The notes under the pieces: model-generated
What the model was told of the DNA's origin: nothing
Databases searched by the model: none
The model's input: the letters and a program-made list of their open reading frames with translations, nothing else
NCBI GenBank assembly: GCA_019873655.1
Contig: JAIOAU010000013.1
Coordinates: 1-64,000, forward strand
Source of the DNA: Chloroflexota bacterium
GTDB taxonomy: Bacteria; Chloroflexota; Anaerolineae; Anaerolineales; Villigracilaceae
DNA: 64,000 nucleotides
Direction of reading: 5' to 3'
Position numbers and translations under genes: made by a program
Shown here: positions 44,547 to 51,695 of the stretch, piece by piece
How positions within the stretch are numbered: position 1 is the stretch's first letter
Layout: each line of letters starts with the position of its first letter

Positions 44547-44884
44547 ACGACGATTTCTGGGGATTCCTCGACCGGCTCGCCGCCGAACACACCCTCGTCA
44601 TCGACCGGCCCAAAGGGACGCGCCACCCGCGCTGCCCGGAAATCATCTACCCGCTCGATTACGGCTACCTGGAAGGAACAACCGCTGGCGACGGCGGCGG
44701 GATCGACGTCTGGGTCGGCTCGCGCCAGAGCCGCGACCTGACCGCTCTGCTCGTGACCGTGGACCTGTTCAAGCGGGACGCCGAGATCAAACTCTTGCTC
44801 GGTTGCACGGAGGCGGAAACCCAGATTGCCCTGGCCTGCTCCAGCGACGGCGATCTGCGCGCCCTGCTCGTGCGCCGGCCGTAA
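44543..44884 (+). CDS. Small inorganic pyrophosphatase-like protein
   Basis: A 113-residue protein with the family I PPase core: YPLDYGYLEGTTAGDGGGIDVWVG, in which the metal/PPi acidic residues are visible, but much shorter than the usual 170 or more residues. Hydrolysis of PPi would pull forward the guanylyltransfer step (CofC) of F420 synthesis, which fits its place between cofE and the nitroreductase. Activity is inferred. Confidence 0.7.
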   Translation: MNDDFWGFLDRLAAEHTLVIDRPKGTRHPRCPEIIYPLDYGYLEGTTAGDGGGIDVWVGSRQSRDLTALLVTVDLFKRDAEIKLLLGCTEAETQIALACSSDGDLRALLVRRP

Positions 44885-44923
44885 GGCGAACCTCCGTTCA
44901 TCAATCTCCCAGAAAGAATTCCC

Positions 44924-45565
44924 ATGACTCCCCCTCCCCCTTCCCACGCGGACGACCTCCACACCTTCCTGCGCTCGCGCCGCTCCATCCGCCGCTTCAA
45001 GCCGGATCCTTCGACAGGCTCAGGACAGTGCCCCGTGCCTGCTTCCGTCATCGAGCGGATTCTCGTCACCGCGACGCACGCCCCCTCCGCCCACAACCTC
45101 CAGCCCTGGCGGTTTGCGCTCGCGCCGCCGAATTCGGCCGCCAGAGACCGCCTCGCCCAAACGTTGACCTCCGCCCTGCGCCGCGACATGACCGCCGCCG
45201 GCGCGCCCGAAGCGGAGATCGAGAAGCGCCTAGCCAGTTCCGTCCGCCGCATCCAGGAAGCGCCCGTCCTCGTCCTCCTCTGCCGCGACGTGACCGCCGT
45301 CCGCGAACACAAGCGCCAGGACGAAATCATGGCCGTCCAATCCGTCGCCAACGCCGCGACCTATCTCCTGCTGGCCGCGCACGCCGAGGGCCTGGGCGGC
45401 AACTGGATTTGCTGGCCGCTCTACGCCCAGGAGGAGACCCGCCTCGCGCTGGACTTGCCCGCAACCTGGGAGCCGCAGGCGATGATCTTCCTGGGCTACC
45501 CCGACGAGACGCCGCCGGAAAAGACGCTGAAGCCGCTGGAGGAAGTGGTTGTCAGTGTTCAGTGA
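44924..45565 (+). CDS. Nitroreductase-family flavoprotein, candidate dehydro-F420 reductase
   Basis: A 213-residue FMN-binding nitroreductase fold protein. RRSIRRFKP, APSAHNLQPWRF and EGLGGNWICWPLYA are the FMN-site landmarks. In Mycobacterium, the equivalent domain is fused to CofE as FbiB and reduces dehydro-F420-0; the adjacency to cofE suggests the same role here as a split FbiB. An in-frame repeat inserts PSTGSGQ after the first helix, and the C-terminus with TGA stop comes from a stutter repeat. No ribosome binding site is strong. Confidence 0.8.
   Translation: MTPPPPSHADDLHTFLRSRRSIRRFKPDPSTGSGQCPVPASVIERILVTATHAPSAHNLQPWRFALAPPNSAARDRLAQTLTSALRRDMTAAGAPEAEIEKRLASSVRRIQEAPVLVLLCRDVTAVREHKRQDEIMAVQSVANAATYLLLAAHAEGLGGNWICWPLYAQEETRLALDLPATWEPQAMIFLGYPDETPPEKTLKPLEEVVVSVQ
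45007..45028. repeat. In-frame TCCTTCGACAGGCTCAGGACAG repeat in the nitroreductase gene
   Basis: The 22-base unit is a widespread bacterial dispersed repeat type and has the same CCTTCGAC/CTCAGGAC elements as the inverted repeat at 187-295. It adds residues PSTGSGQ without breaking the frame. Confidence 0.7.
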
Positions 45566-45584
45566 TCAGTGTTCGGTGTTCAAT
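45552..45584. repeat. Stutter repeat at the nitroreductase stop
   Basis: TCAGTGTTCAGTGATCAGTGTTCGG-type tandem units, the reverse complement of the units at 43754 and 60164. It provides the TGA stop of the nitroreductase gene and runs into the larger repeat array. Confidence 0.75.
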
Positions 45585-45585
45585 C

Positions 45586-46070
45586 AAGGTTCGCGAGCGG
45601 TTGAACCGCGAGCCGTTCAGCCTTCAGTTCAGCAGTACAACTGCTGAAGGAACACACCTTCCAAGTTCGCGAGCACTTCAAGGTTCGCGAGCAGTTAAAC
45701 TGCGAGCCGTTCAGCAGTACAACTGAGTTGAACGTTCGCGAGCAGTTGAACTGAACGTTCGCGAGCAGTTGCACTGCGAGCCGTTCAGCCCTCAAAGTTC
45801 GCTTCAAGGTTCGCGAGCAGTTAAACTGCGAGCCGTTCAGCAGTACAACTTCAGCAGTACAACTGCTGAAGGAACGCGGTGGAGGGGATTGGTCGGTAGT
45901 CGAATACTCGTCAGTCGCAGGGCAGGCGGAGAGTCTGCCCTGCGTGCTATAGTATTGGATCAAGGTTCGCGAGCAGTTGCACTGCGAGCCGTTCAGCAAT
46001 ACAACTTCAGCAGTACAACTGCTGAAGGAACAAAGTACAACTGCTGAAGGAACAAAGTACAACTGCTGAA
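45586..46070. repeat. Array of hairpin repeats at the left edge of the island
   Basis: No gene is visible in this stretch. It holds about seven copies of GTTCGCGAGCAGTTNAACTG-type units, each with the small palindrome GCAGTTNAACTGC, interspersed with CAGCAGTACAACTGCTG hairpins followed by AAGGAAC. One copy of the 82-bp repeat lies inside. Long frames through it are artefacts of the repeats. Single related units recur at the right edge of the island. Confidence 0.85.
45871..45952. repeat. 82-bp island-flanking repeat, copy A (left outer)
   Basis: Begins GGAACGCGGTGGAGGGGATT and ends TGCGTGCTATAG. Contains the hairpin GCAGGGCAG...CTGCCCTGC. Nearly identical to copies at 46071, 58888 and 59044, all in the same orientation. 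Confidence 0.85.
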
Positions 46071-46152
46071 GGAACGCGGTGGAGGGGATTAGTCGGCAGT
46101 CGTTAGTCGTCAGTCGCAGGGCAGGCGGTGAGTCTGCCCTGCGTGCTATAAT
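46071..46152. repeat. 82-bp island-flanking repeat, copy B (left inner), with -10 box
   Basis: Same unit as copy A. It ends TGCGTGCTATAAT, an extended -10 promoter element (TGN-TATAAT with one base shift), about 90 bp before the methylase start, so it could drive that gene. Confidence 0.85.
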
Positions 46153-46240
46153 ATCAGCAACATCTTGTATAAACGGGGAAATCCCCTCCGGTCGGCAAAT
46201 TGGTTCAAAAGATGTTCTCTGCCCCCAACTCCAGCCTCCC

Positions 46241-49200
46241 ATGACCACCACCCTCCAAACCTACGAACAAATCCGTCAGCTGACCCCTGCCTTTGCCCGC
46301 TTTACACAAGAGGCGGCGGCGCAGGCGCACAACGAAGCCGAGTTCGAACGCCAGATGAACAACGAAATCGAGCGCCTGGCGGCAAAGCTCGGCGTGCAAT
46401 TGCTTTTTCGAGAGCAATACACCCTCGCCACCGGACGCGCCGACGCGGTCTATAACCGTTTCGTTATCGAGTACGAACCGCCCGGTTCACTGCGCTCCGT
46501 TCTCCCGCACGGACACACTACTCACGCCATCCAGCAAGTCAAAAATTACATCGAAGGTCTGGCGCGGGAAGAACGTCACGACCGCGACCGACTGTTGGGA
46601 GTCGCCTTCGACGGCAACTTCATCATTTTCGTCCGTTACCACCAGGGGCATTGGATTGTCGAAGAGCCGCTGGAAGTCAACGAGGCTTCCTGTGAGCGTT
46701 TCCTGCGCTCGCTGTTTTCCCTTTCGTCGGGGCGGGCGCTCATCCCCGAAAACCTGGTCGAAGATTTCGGCAATCAGAATGTCCTCAGCCATCAGGTCAC
46801 CGGCGCGCTCTATCGGGCGCTGGAACGCCACGAAAACGACCTGACGGCCCGCCTGTTCGAGCAGTGGAAACTCTTCTTCGGCGAGACGGCCGGCTACGAG
46901 GCTGCTGCTGGGGTCTTGCAACACAAGACCGAACTGCGCGCCTTTCTGCGCGGCATGGGATTGAAGCCTGAAGCGACCGACATGCCGCGCTTTTTCTTCG
47001 CCCTGCAAACCTACTTTGCTTTTCTGGTCGAAAACATCGCCCGCCTGGTGTTGCAGGCCTATGCCGGGGGCGCATTGGGCGCGACGCCGCTCACGACCGT
47101 CGCCTCCCTGCAAGGCGGAGCGTTGCACGCCGAACTGAAGAAATGGGAAAGCGGCGACCTCTACCGCCTGCTGGGGCTGAAAAACCTGCTCGAAGGCGAC
47201 TTCTTCGCCTGGTATCTGGACGCCTGGGACAACGAGGTGGAAGCCGCCCTGCGCCAGGTGCTGCAACGCCTGGCCGATTACAACCCCGTCACCGTGCAGG
47301 ACGACCCGCACTCCGCCCGCGACCTGCTCAAGAAACTCTATCACTACCTGCTGCCGCGCGAGATTCGCCACGACCTGGGCGAGTTCTACACCCCCGACTG
47401 GCTGGCCGAACGCCTGCTCACCCAGTTAAACGAGCCGCTCTTCGTCATGCCCAAAGCAGGGCAGATGCCGAGACTCGCCCCAAAACGCCTGCTCGACCCG
47501 GCCTGCGGTTCCGGCACGTTCCTGGTGCTGGCCGCCCGCGCCCTCAAGGCCAACTGCCGCCAGGCCGGGCTGGCCGAAGCCGATACCCTAGACATCCTGC
47601 TCAACAGCCTGGCCGGGATTGACCTGAACCCGCTGGCGGTGATGGCGGCGCGGGTCAACTTCCTGCTGGCCATCGCCGACCTGCTGCCCTACCGCCGCCG
47701 CGAGGTGGAAATCCCGATTTATCTGGCCGACAGCATCCTGACCCCCGCCCAGGGCGATGTGCTGGCGCACAACCGCCGCATCCTGGAGACCGCTGTCGGG
47801 CCGCTGCCTGTACCGCTGGCGATTGACAGCCGCGCCGAGATGGAAAAACTGACTGACCTGCTCGAAGAATACGTGCGCGGCGGCTTCGAGGCCGAAGTCT
47901 TCCTGCAGCGCTGCTGCGCCGACCTGCCCGACCTGAACGCCGACCCGGCCAACACGGCCATCCTGCGCGACCTCTTCGAGACCCTGCGCGACTTGCACCG
48001 GCGCGGGCTGGACGGCATCTGGGCGCGGGTGGTCAAGAACGCCTTCATGCCGCTCTTCCTGGAGCCGTTCGATTACATCGCCGGCAACCCGCCCTGGATT
48101 AACTGGGAAAGTCTGCCGCAAGGGTATCGCGACCGCTCCGCCCCGCTCTGGCAGGAACTGGGGTTGTTCGTTCATTCCGGCATGGACACCATCCTGGGCA
48201 AAGGCAAAAAAGACATTTCAACGCTGATGACCTATGCCGTTGCACGACGCTTTCTAAAACGCGGCGGCAAACTGGGCTTTGTCATCACCCAGAGCGTGTG
48301 GAAGACGAGCGGCGCCGGACAGGGCTTCCGCCGCTTCCGGCTGGGCAAAGAAGGAGAACACCTTCGCATCCTGCACGTGGACGACCTGAGCCGCCTGCAG
48401 GTCTTCGAGGGCGCCAGCACGCGCACCAGCGTCTTCGTCCTCAAGAAGGGCGAGCCGACCCGCTACCCCGTCCCCTATACCTATTGGCAGAAGACCACCC
48501 CCGGCCAGGGGCTGGATTACGACAGCACGCTCGACGAGGTGCTGGCGCAGACCCGCCGCCTGCGCTTCGATGCCGCGCCGGTGGACCCGGATGATCTCAC
48601 CAGCGCCTGGCTGACCGCCCGCCCGCGCGCCCTCAAAGCCGTACAGAAGGCATTGGGCAAATCCGAATACCAGGCGCACGCCGGCGTGACCACCTGGGCT
48701 AATAGCATTTATTGGCTGGAAAAGATTGCCGAGCGCCCGGACGGCTTGTGGATTGTGCGCAACCTGACCGAGGGCGCCAAACGCAAGGTGGACTCGGTCA
48801 CCGCCGAAATCGAACCCGACCTGCTCTACCCCCTGGTGCGCGGCCGCGACGTGCAGCGCTGGCAGGCGCAGCCTTCTGCCTACCTCCTGATGACGCAGGA
48901 CGCCCAACTGCGGCGCGGATTAGACCCAACCCTCCTGCAAACCCGCCACCCCAAAACCTGGGCCTATCTCAAGCGCTTCGAGGCCGTCCTGCGCGAGCGT
49001 TCCGGCTTCAAGCGCTATTTCACCCGCAAGCAGGGCAAACAGGTGGTGGAGACCGGCCCCTTCTACTCCATTTTCAACGTCGGCGAGTACACTTTCAAGC
49101 CGTGGAAGGTGGTGTGGCGAGAGCAATCTGCCTGGTTTACGGTTGCTGTTGTGGGCATGCAAGAGAATAAATGCATTGTTCCTGACCACAAACTTATGTT

Positions 49201-49591
49201 GATTGATTGTCAAGAAGAAAACGAAGCATTTTATCTGGCGGCGGCCTTGAACAGTTTGCCGGTGACGATTGCCGTTTGGTCATACGCTATTTCCATTCAA
49301 CAAACGACCCACATTACCGAAAAAATTGCCATTCCAAAATTTGACCCTGCCAACTCTGTTCACACTCGCCTAGCCGACCTCTCGCGCCAGGCGCACACCC
49401 TGGCGCCGGCGGCCTATGCAGGTGATGATGCTGCCTGGCAACAATTGCAGGCCATCGAAACACAAATTGACACCCTGGCGGCGCAGTTGTGGGGTCTCGC
49501 CCCGGCGGAACTGGCCGAACTGCGCGCTGCGCTGGAAGAATTGAAGGGCGACGATATCGGCGCAGAGGCAGGCGAGGAGGACGAGGAATAG
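46241..49591 (+). CDS. Eco57I-like restriction-methyltransferase protein
   Basis: A 1116-residue, single-chain type IIG/ISP-like protein. The N-terminal part may be a nuclease domain: GRADAVYNRFVIEYE has an Asp and a Glu spaced as in PD-(D/E)xK enzymes but with Glu instead of the usual Lys. The methylase core has LGEFYTPDWLAERLL, motif I DPACGSGTF (about 419-427) and motif IV NPPW (about 616-619), so it modifies adenine N6. The rest is a target-recognition region, ending in a coiled coil IETQIDTLAAQLWGL. The start MTTTLQTYEQ was chosen over a longer frame that runs into the repeat. Confidence 0.88.
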   Translation: MTTTLQTYEQIRQLTPAFARFTQEAAAQAHNEAEFERQMNNEIERLAAKLGVQLLFREQYTLATGRADAVYNRFVIEYEPPGSLRSVLPHGHTTHAIQQVKNYIEGLAREERHDRDRLLGVAFDGNFIIFVRYHQGHWIVEEPLEVNEASCERFLRSLFSLSSGRALIPENLVEDFGNQNVLSHQVTGALYRALERHENDLTARLFEQWKLFFGETAGYEAAAGVLQHKTELRAFLRGMGLKPEATDMPRFFFALQTYFAFLVENIARLVLQAYAGGALGATPLTTVASLQGGALHAELKKWESGDLYRLLGLKNLLEGDFFAWYLDAWDNEVEAALRQVLQRLADYNPVTVQDDPHSARDLLKKLYHYLLPREIRHDLGEFYTPDWLAERLLTQLNEPLFVMPKAGQMPRLAPKRLLDPACGSGTFLVLAARALKANCRQAGLAEADTLDILLNSLAGIDLNPLAVMAARVNFLLAIADLLPYRRREVEIPIYLADSILTPAQGDVLAHNRRILETAVGPLPVPLAIDSRAEMEKLTDLLEEYVRGGFEAEVFLQRCCADLPDLNADPANTAILRDLFETLRDLHRRGLDGIWARVVKNAFMPLFLEPFDYIAGNPPWINWESLPQGYRDRSAPLWQELGLFVHSGMDTILGKGKKDISTLMTYAVARRFLKRGGKLGFVITQSVWKTSGAGQGFRRFRLGKEGEHLRILHVDDLSRLQVFEGASTRTSVFVLKKGEPTRYPVPYTYWQKTTPGQGLDYDSTLDEVLAQTRRLRFDAAPVDPDDLTSAWLTARPRALKAVQKALGKSEYQAHAGVTTWANSIYWLEKIAERPDGLWIVRNLTEGAKRKVDSVTAEIEPDLLYPLVRGRDVQRWQAQPSAYLLMTQDAQLRRGLDPTLLQTRHPKTWAYLKRFEAVLRERSGFKRYFTRKQGKQVVETGPFYSIFNVGEYTFKPWKVVWREQSAWFTVAVVGMQENKCIVPDHKLMLIDCQEENEAFYLAAALNSLPVTIAVWSYAISIQQTTHITEKIAIPKFDPANSVHTRLADLSRQAHTLAPAAYAGDDAAWQQLQAIETQIDTLAAQLWGLAPAELAELRAALEELKGDDIGAEAGEEDEE

Positions 49592-50052
49592 GCGGCCTCG
49601 GCGGCATCGGTTGGAAACCGACGCCGCCCGGGCGGGAAGCCCGCCCTGCGGGCTTGACACGGCGAGGCGGGGGATTCCATCCCCCGCCGGGGATGCGGCG
49701 GCCTCGGCGGCATCGGTTGGAAACCGACGCCGCCCGGGCGGGAAGCCCGCCCTGCGGGCTTGACACGGCGAGGCGGGGGATTCCATCCCCCGCCGGGGAT
49801 GCGGCGGCCTCGGCGGCATCGGTTGGAAACCGACGCCGCCCGGGCGGGAAGCCCGCCCTGCGGGCTTGACACGGCGAGGCGGGGGATTCCATCCCCCGCC
49901 GGGGATGCGGCGGCCTTTTGCGGCATCGGTTGGAAACCGACGCCGCGCGGGCAGGAAGCCCGCCCTGCGGGCTTGATACGGCGAGGCGGGGGATTCCATC
50001 CCCTGCCGAAAGAGAGTTTGACACCGCCAGGCGGGAGACTCCATCCACGCCG
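49591..50052. repeat. REP cassette array: three identical 106-bp units plus diverged copies
   Basis: Units begin at 49591, 49697 and 49803 and look identical; a fourth diverged unit starts at 49909 and a partial one follows to about 50052. Each holds three hairpins: CGGTT-GGA-AACCG, AAGCCCG-CCCTG-CGGGCTT and GGCGGGGGAT-TCC-ATCCCCCGCC. No gene is present. It abuts the methylase stop on one side and the transposase on the other. Confidence 0.92.
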
Positions 50053-50080
50053 GACAAAATTAGCGACAAAGGCAGAGAGC

Positions 50081-50500
50081 ATGAAAAGAGCGGGTGCATT
50101 CTATCAACTGGTTTATCACTTCACCTGGAGCACCAAAAACCGCCAGCCGATGATTACGCCAGAAGTGGAAGCGCGCCTGTATGCCTATATCGGCTACAAA
50201 TGCAAGGAATTGGGCTATCGCCTGCATGCCATCGGCGGCACAGGAGACCATTTGCATGTTCTATTGAGTTTGACGCCGACTCAATTGGTGGCAGAGGCGG
50301 CCAAAAATCTCAAGGGTGCGTCATCGCACTACATCAACAAAGAAAGCGGATTGAACGCCACACTTTACTGGCAAGATGGGTATGGCGTTGTCACGCTGCG
50401 CCAATCTGAAATCCAAAAGGTTGTAAAATATATTCTGAACCAAAAAGAGCATCACCGACAAGGAAGACTCGCCGTTTTGCTGGAGAGAGCGCAGGAATGA
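50081..50500 (+). CDS. IS200/REP-associated (RAYT) tyrosine transposase
   Basis: A 139-residue HUH transposase. The HUH pair is in GDHLHVLLSL, and the catalytic tyrosine lies in VVKYILNQKEHH. It starts YQLVYHFTWSTKNRQPMI, the usual family opening. Size fits a TnpA of the IS200 type; with the adjoining REP cassettes it forms a REPtron-like unit. The coding DNA is more AT-rich than the REP array and the upstream gene. No TnpB is present. Confidence 0.92.
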   Translation: MKRAGAFYQLVYHFTWSTKNRQPMITPEVEARLYAYIGYKCKELGYRLHAIGGTGDHLHVLLSLTPTQLVAEAAKNLKGASSHYINKESGLNATLYWQDGYGVVTLRQSEIQKVVKYILNQKEHHRQGRLAVLLERAQE

Positions 50501-50539
50501 TTCAACAGCACTCCGATACACAAATCCAGGGTGAAAACC

Positions 50540-51676
50540 ATGCCTAATCCCTTTGCACCCTTGCAGCCTGCCCTGCAAATCCTGGCCACCGAAGCACGCG
50601 TCCTGCCGGCCACCGGGCAAGCCATTGTTGACATGGTCTCGCCCGATTTGGAAGAAGCCTACGACCGCGCTGCAGGCGGGCGGGATGAAAAAGTCACTTC
50701 GGTCTGGGAGACACGCCGGAAACTCTACCATGACGTTACGCCCATTCCCCGGCGTCAAGAACATCGCTTGCGCTATTTCCTGGACGGTTCGGCCAAAGTC
50801 TATTTCATTGGCACTCTGCTCGAACGCGAACGTTCCAGCCCGGTGCAGTTGGGTCAAATTGGCGCGGCAGCGGTATACCGGGAGGACGACGGACGCGTGC
50901 GCCGCGCCGCGGTGGAACACAAAATCCTGCTCCTGATGGACCAAAAGGCGCTCTCAGAGCAACTCTGGCAAGCCGTGGAGCAAACTGTGGCCGGTACGCC
51001 CAACATTCTGCTTCGTTCCACAAACGATAGCAAAGACCGTTTTAGCGAAGCGCTGGGGGTCATCGAACCACGCTCACGCGGCGCTCACCGCGCCAACTGG
51101 GCTATGCGTGAATTGGAGGTTGCTCTGGCGCGTGAAGGGCTAAAACGAGACCAAGACGACTGGCTGGTGCTGGATGGTGCGCTTGGCACCGAATACATGG
51201 ACTGGAACGGCTTGCCGCTGATAGGAGTAGCCAAATCCTTCCGGCGCGATACGCTGTTCGACTTGGGCAGCGGTCCGCGCGCCACACAGATGAACCTGTA
51301 TTCCATGCTGGCCGGTTTGCAAGTTAACCAACGCACAGCCGTTTTCCCGCGCTGGCCGGCGCAGGAACGCGAGGGCGCAATTGTTTTCTGGTACGTCCGC
51401 ATCCGCCCCCAACGCGGACTGGATTATCCGCTAATGGGCGTAGTCAAAGTGGAATTACCAAACCCTGGCCGACAGCCGGTGGATAGCGACCTGGTAGACC
51501 GCATTAGCGGCTGGATAATGGCCGAGCGTTGTGTTACGCCGCACGGACGCGATAACCGCTGGCACGCGCACCTTTATGCCATCAGCCTGGCCGAACGCGT
51601 CATCAAAGACCGATTCTATACCGAAGAAGTGCTCAAAGCTGCCATCCGCTGGCCGCAAATTGGTGTGCAATTGTGA
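50540..51676 (+). CDS. NurA-like nuclease
   Basis: A 378-residue NurA-domain protein. The catalytic aspartates are in YFLDGSAK (about D82) and LVLDGALG (about D212), with the lysine of IGVAKSF (about K232) and a late WHAHLYAISLAERV. NurA is a 5'-3' nuclease that works inside the HerA ring in archaeal DNA-end processing. Here it is 19 bp upstream of a HerA-like gene in a methylase operon, which favours a defence role. The ATG start was chosen over an in-frame GTG three codons earlier. Confidence 0.85.
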   Translation: MPNPFAPLQPALQILATEARVLPATGQAIVDMVSPDLEEAYDRAAGGRDEKVTSVWETRRKLYHDVTPIPRRQEHRLRYFLDGSAKVYFIGTLLERERSSPVQLGQIGAAAVYREDDGRVRRAAVEHKILLLMDQKALSEQLWQAVEQTVAGTPNILLRSTNDSKDRFSEALGVIEPRSRGAHRANWAMRELEVALAREGLKRDQDDWLVLDGALGTEYMDWNGLPLIGVAKSFRRDTLFDLGSGPRATQMNLYSMLAGLQVNQRTAVFPRWPAQEREGAIVFWYVRIRPQRGLDYPLMGVVKVELPNPGRQPVDSDLVDRISGWIMAERCVTPHGRDNRWHAHLYAISLAERVIKDRFYTEEVLKAAIRWPQIGVQL

Positions 51677-51695
51677 GACCTAAGGAGAAGAAAAC

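Noticed and set aside
45580-46251. A 223-codon minus-strand frame in the left repeat array
   Set aside because: The peptide is a translation of hairpin repeats (QFNCSRT-type), with no sign of selection.
49591-50052. Possible CRISPR array
   Set aside because: The units are contiguous with no unique spacers, are 106 bp long, and no cas gene is present; REP cassettes explain it.
49314-50099. Several overlapping 220-260 codon frames across the REP array
   Set aside because: They consist of periodic peptide repeats created by the 106-bp units, and the period shifts frame.
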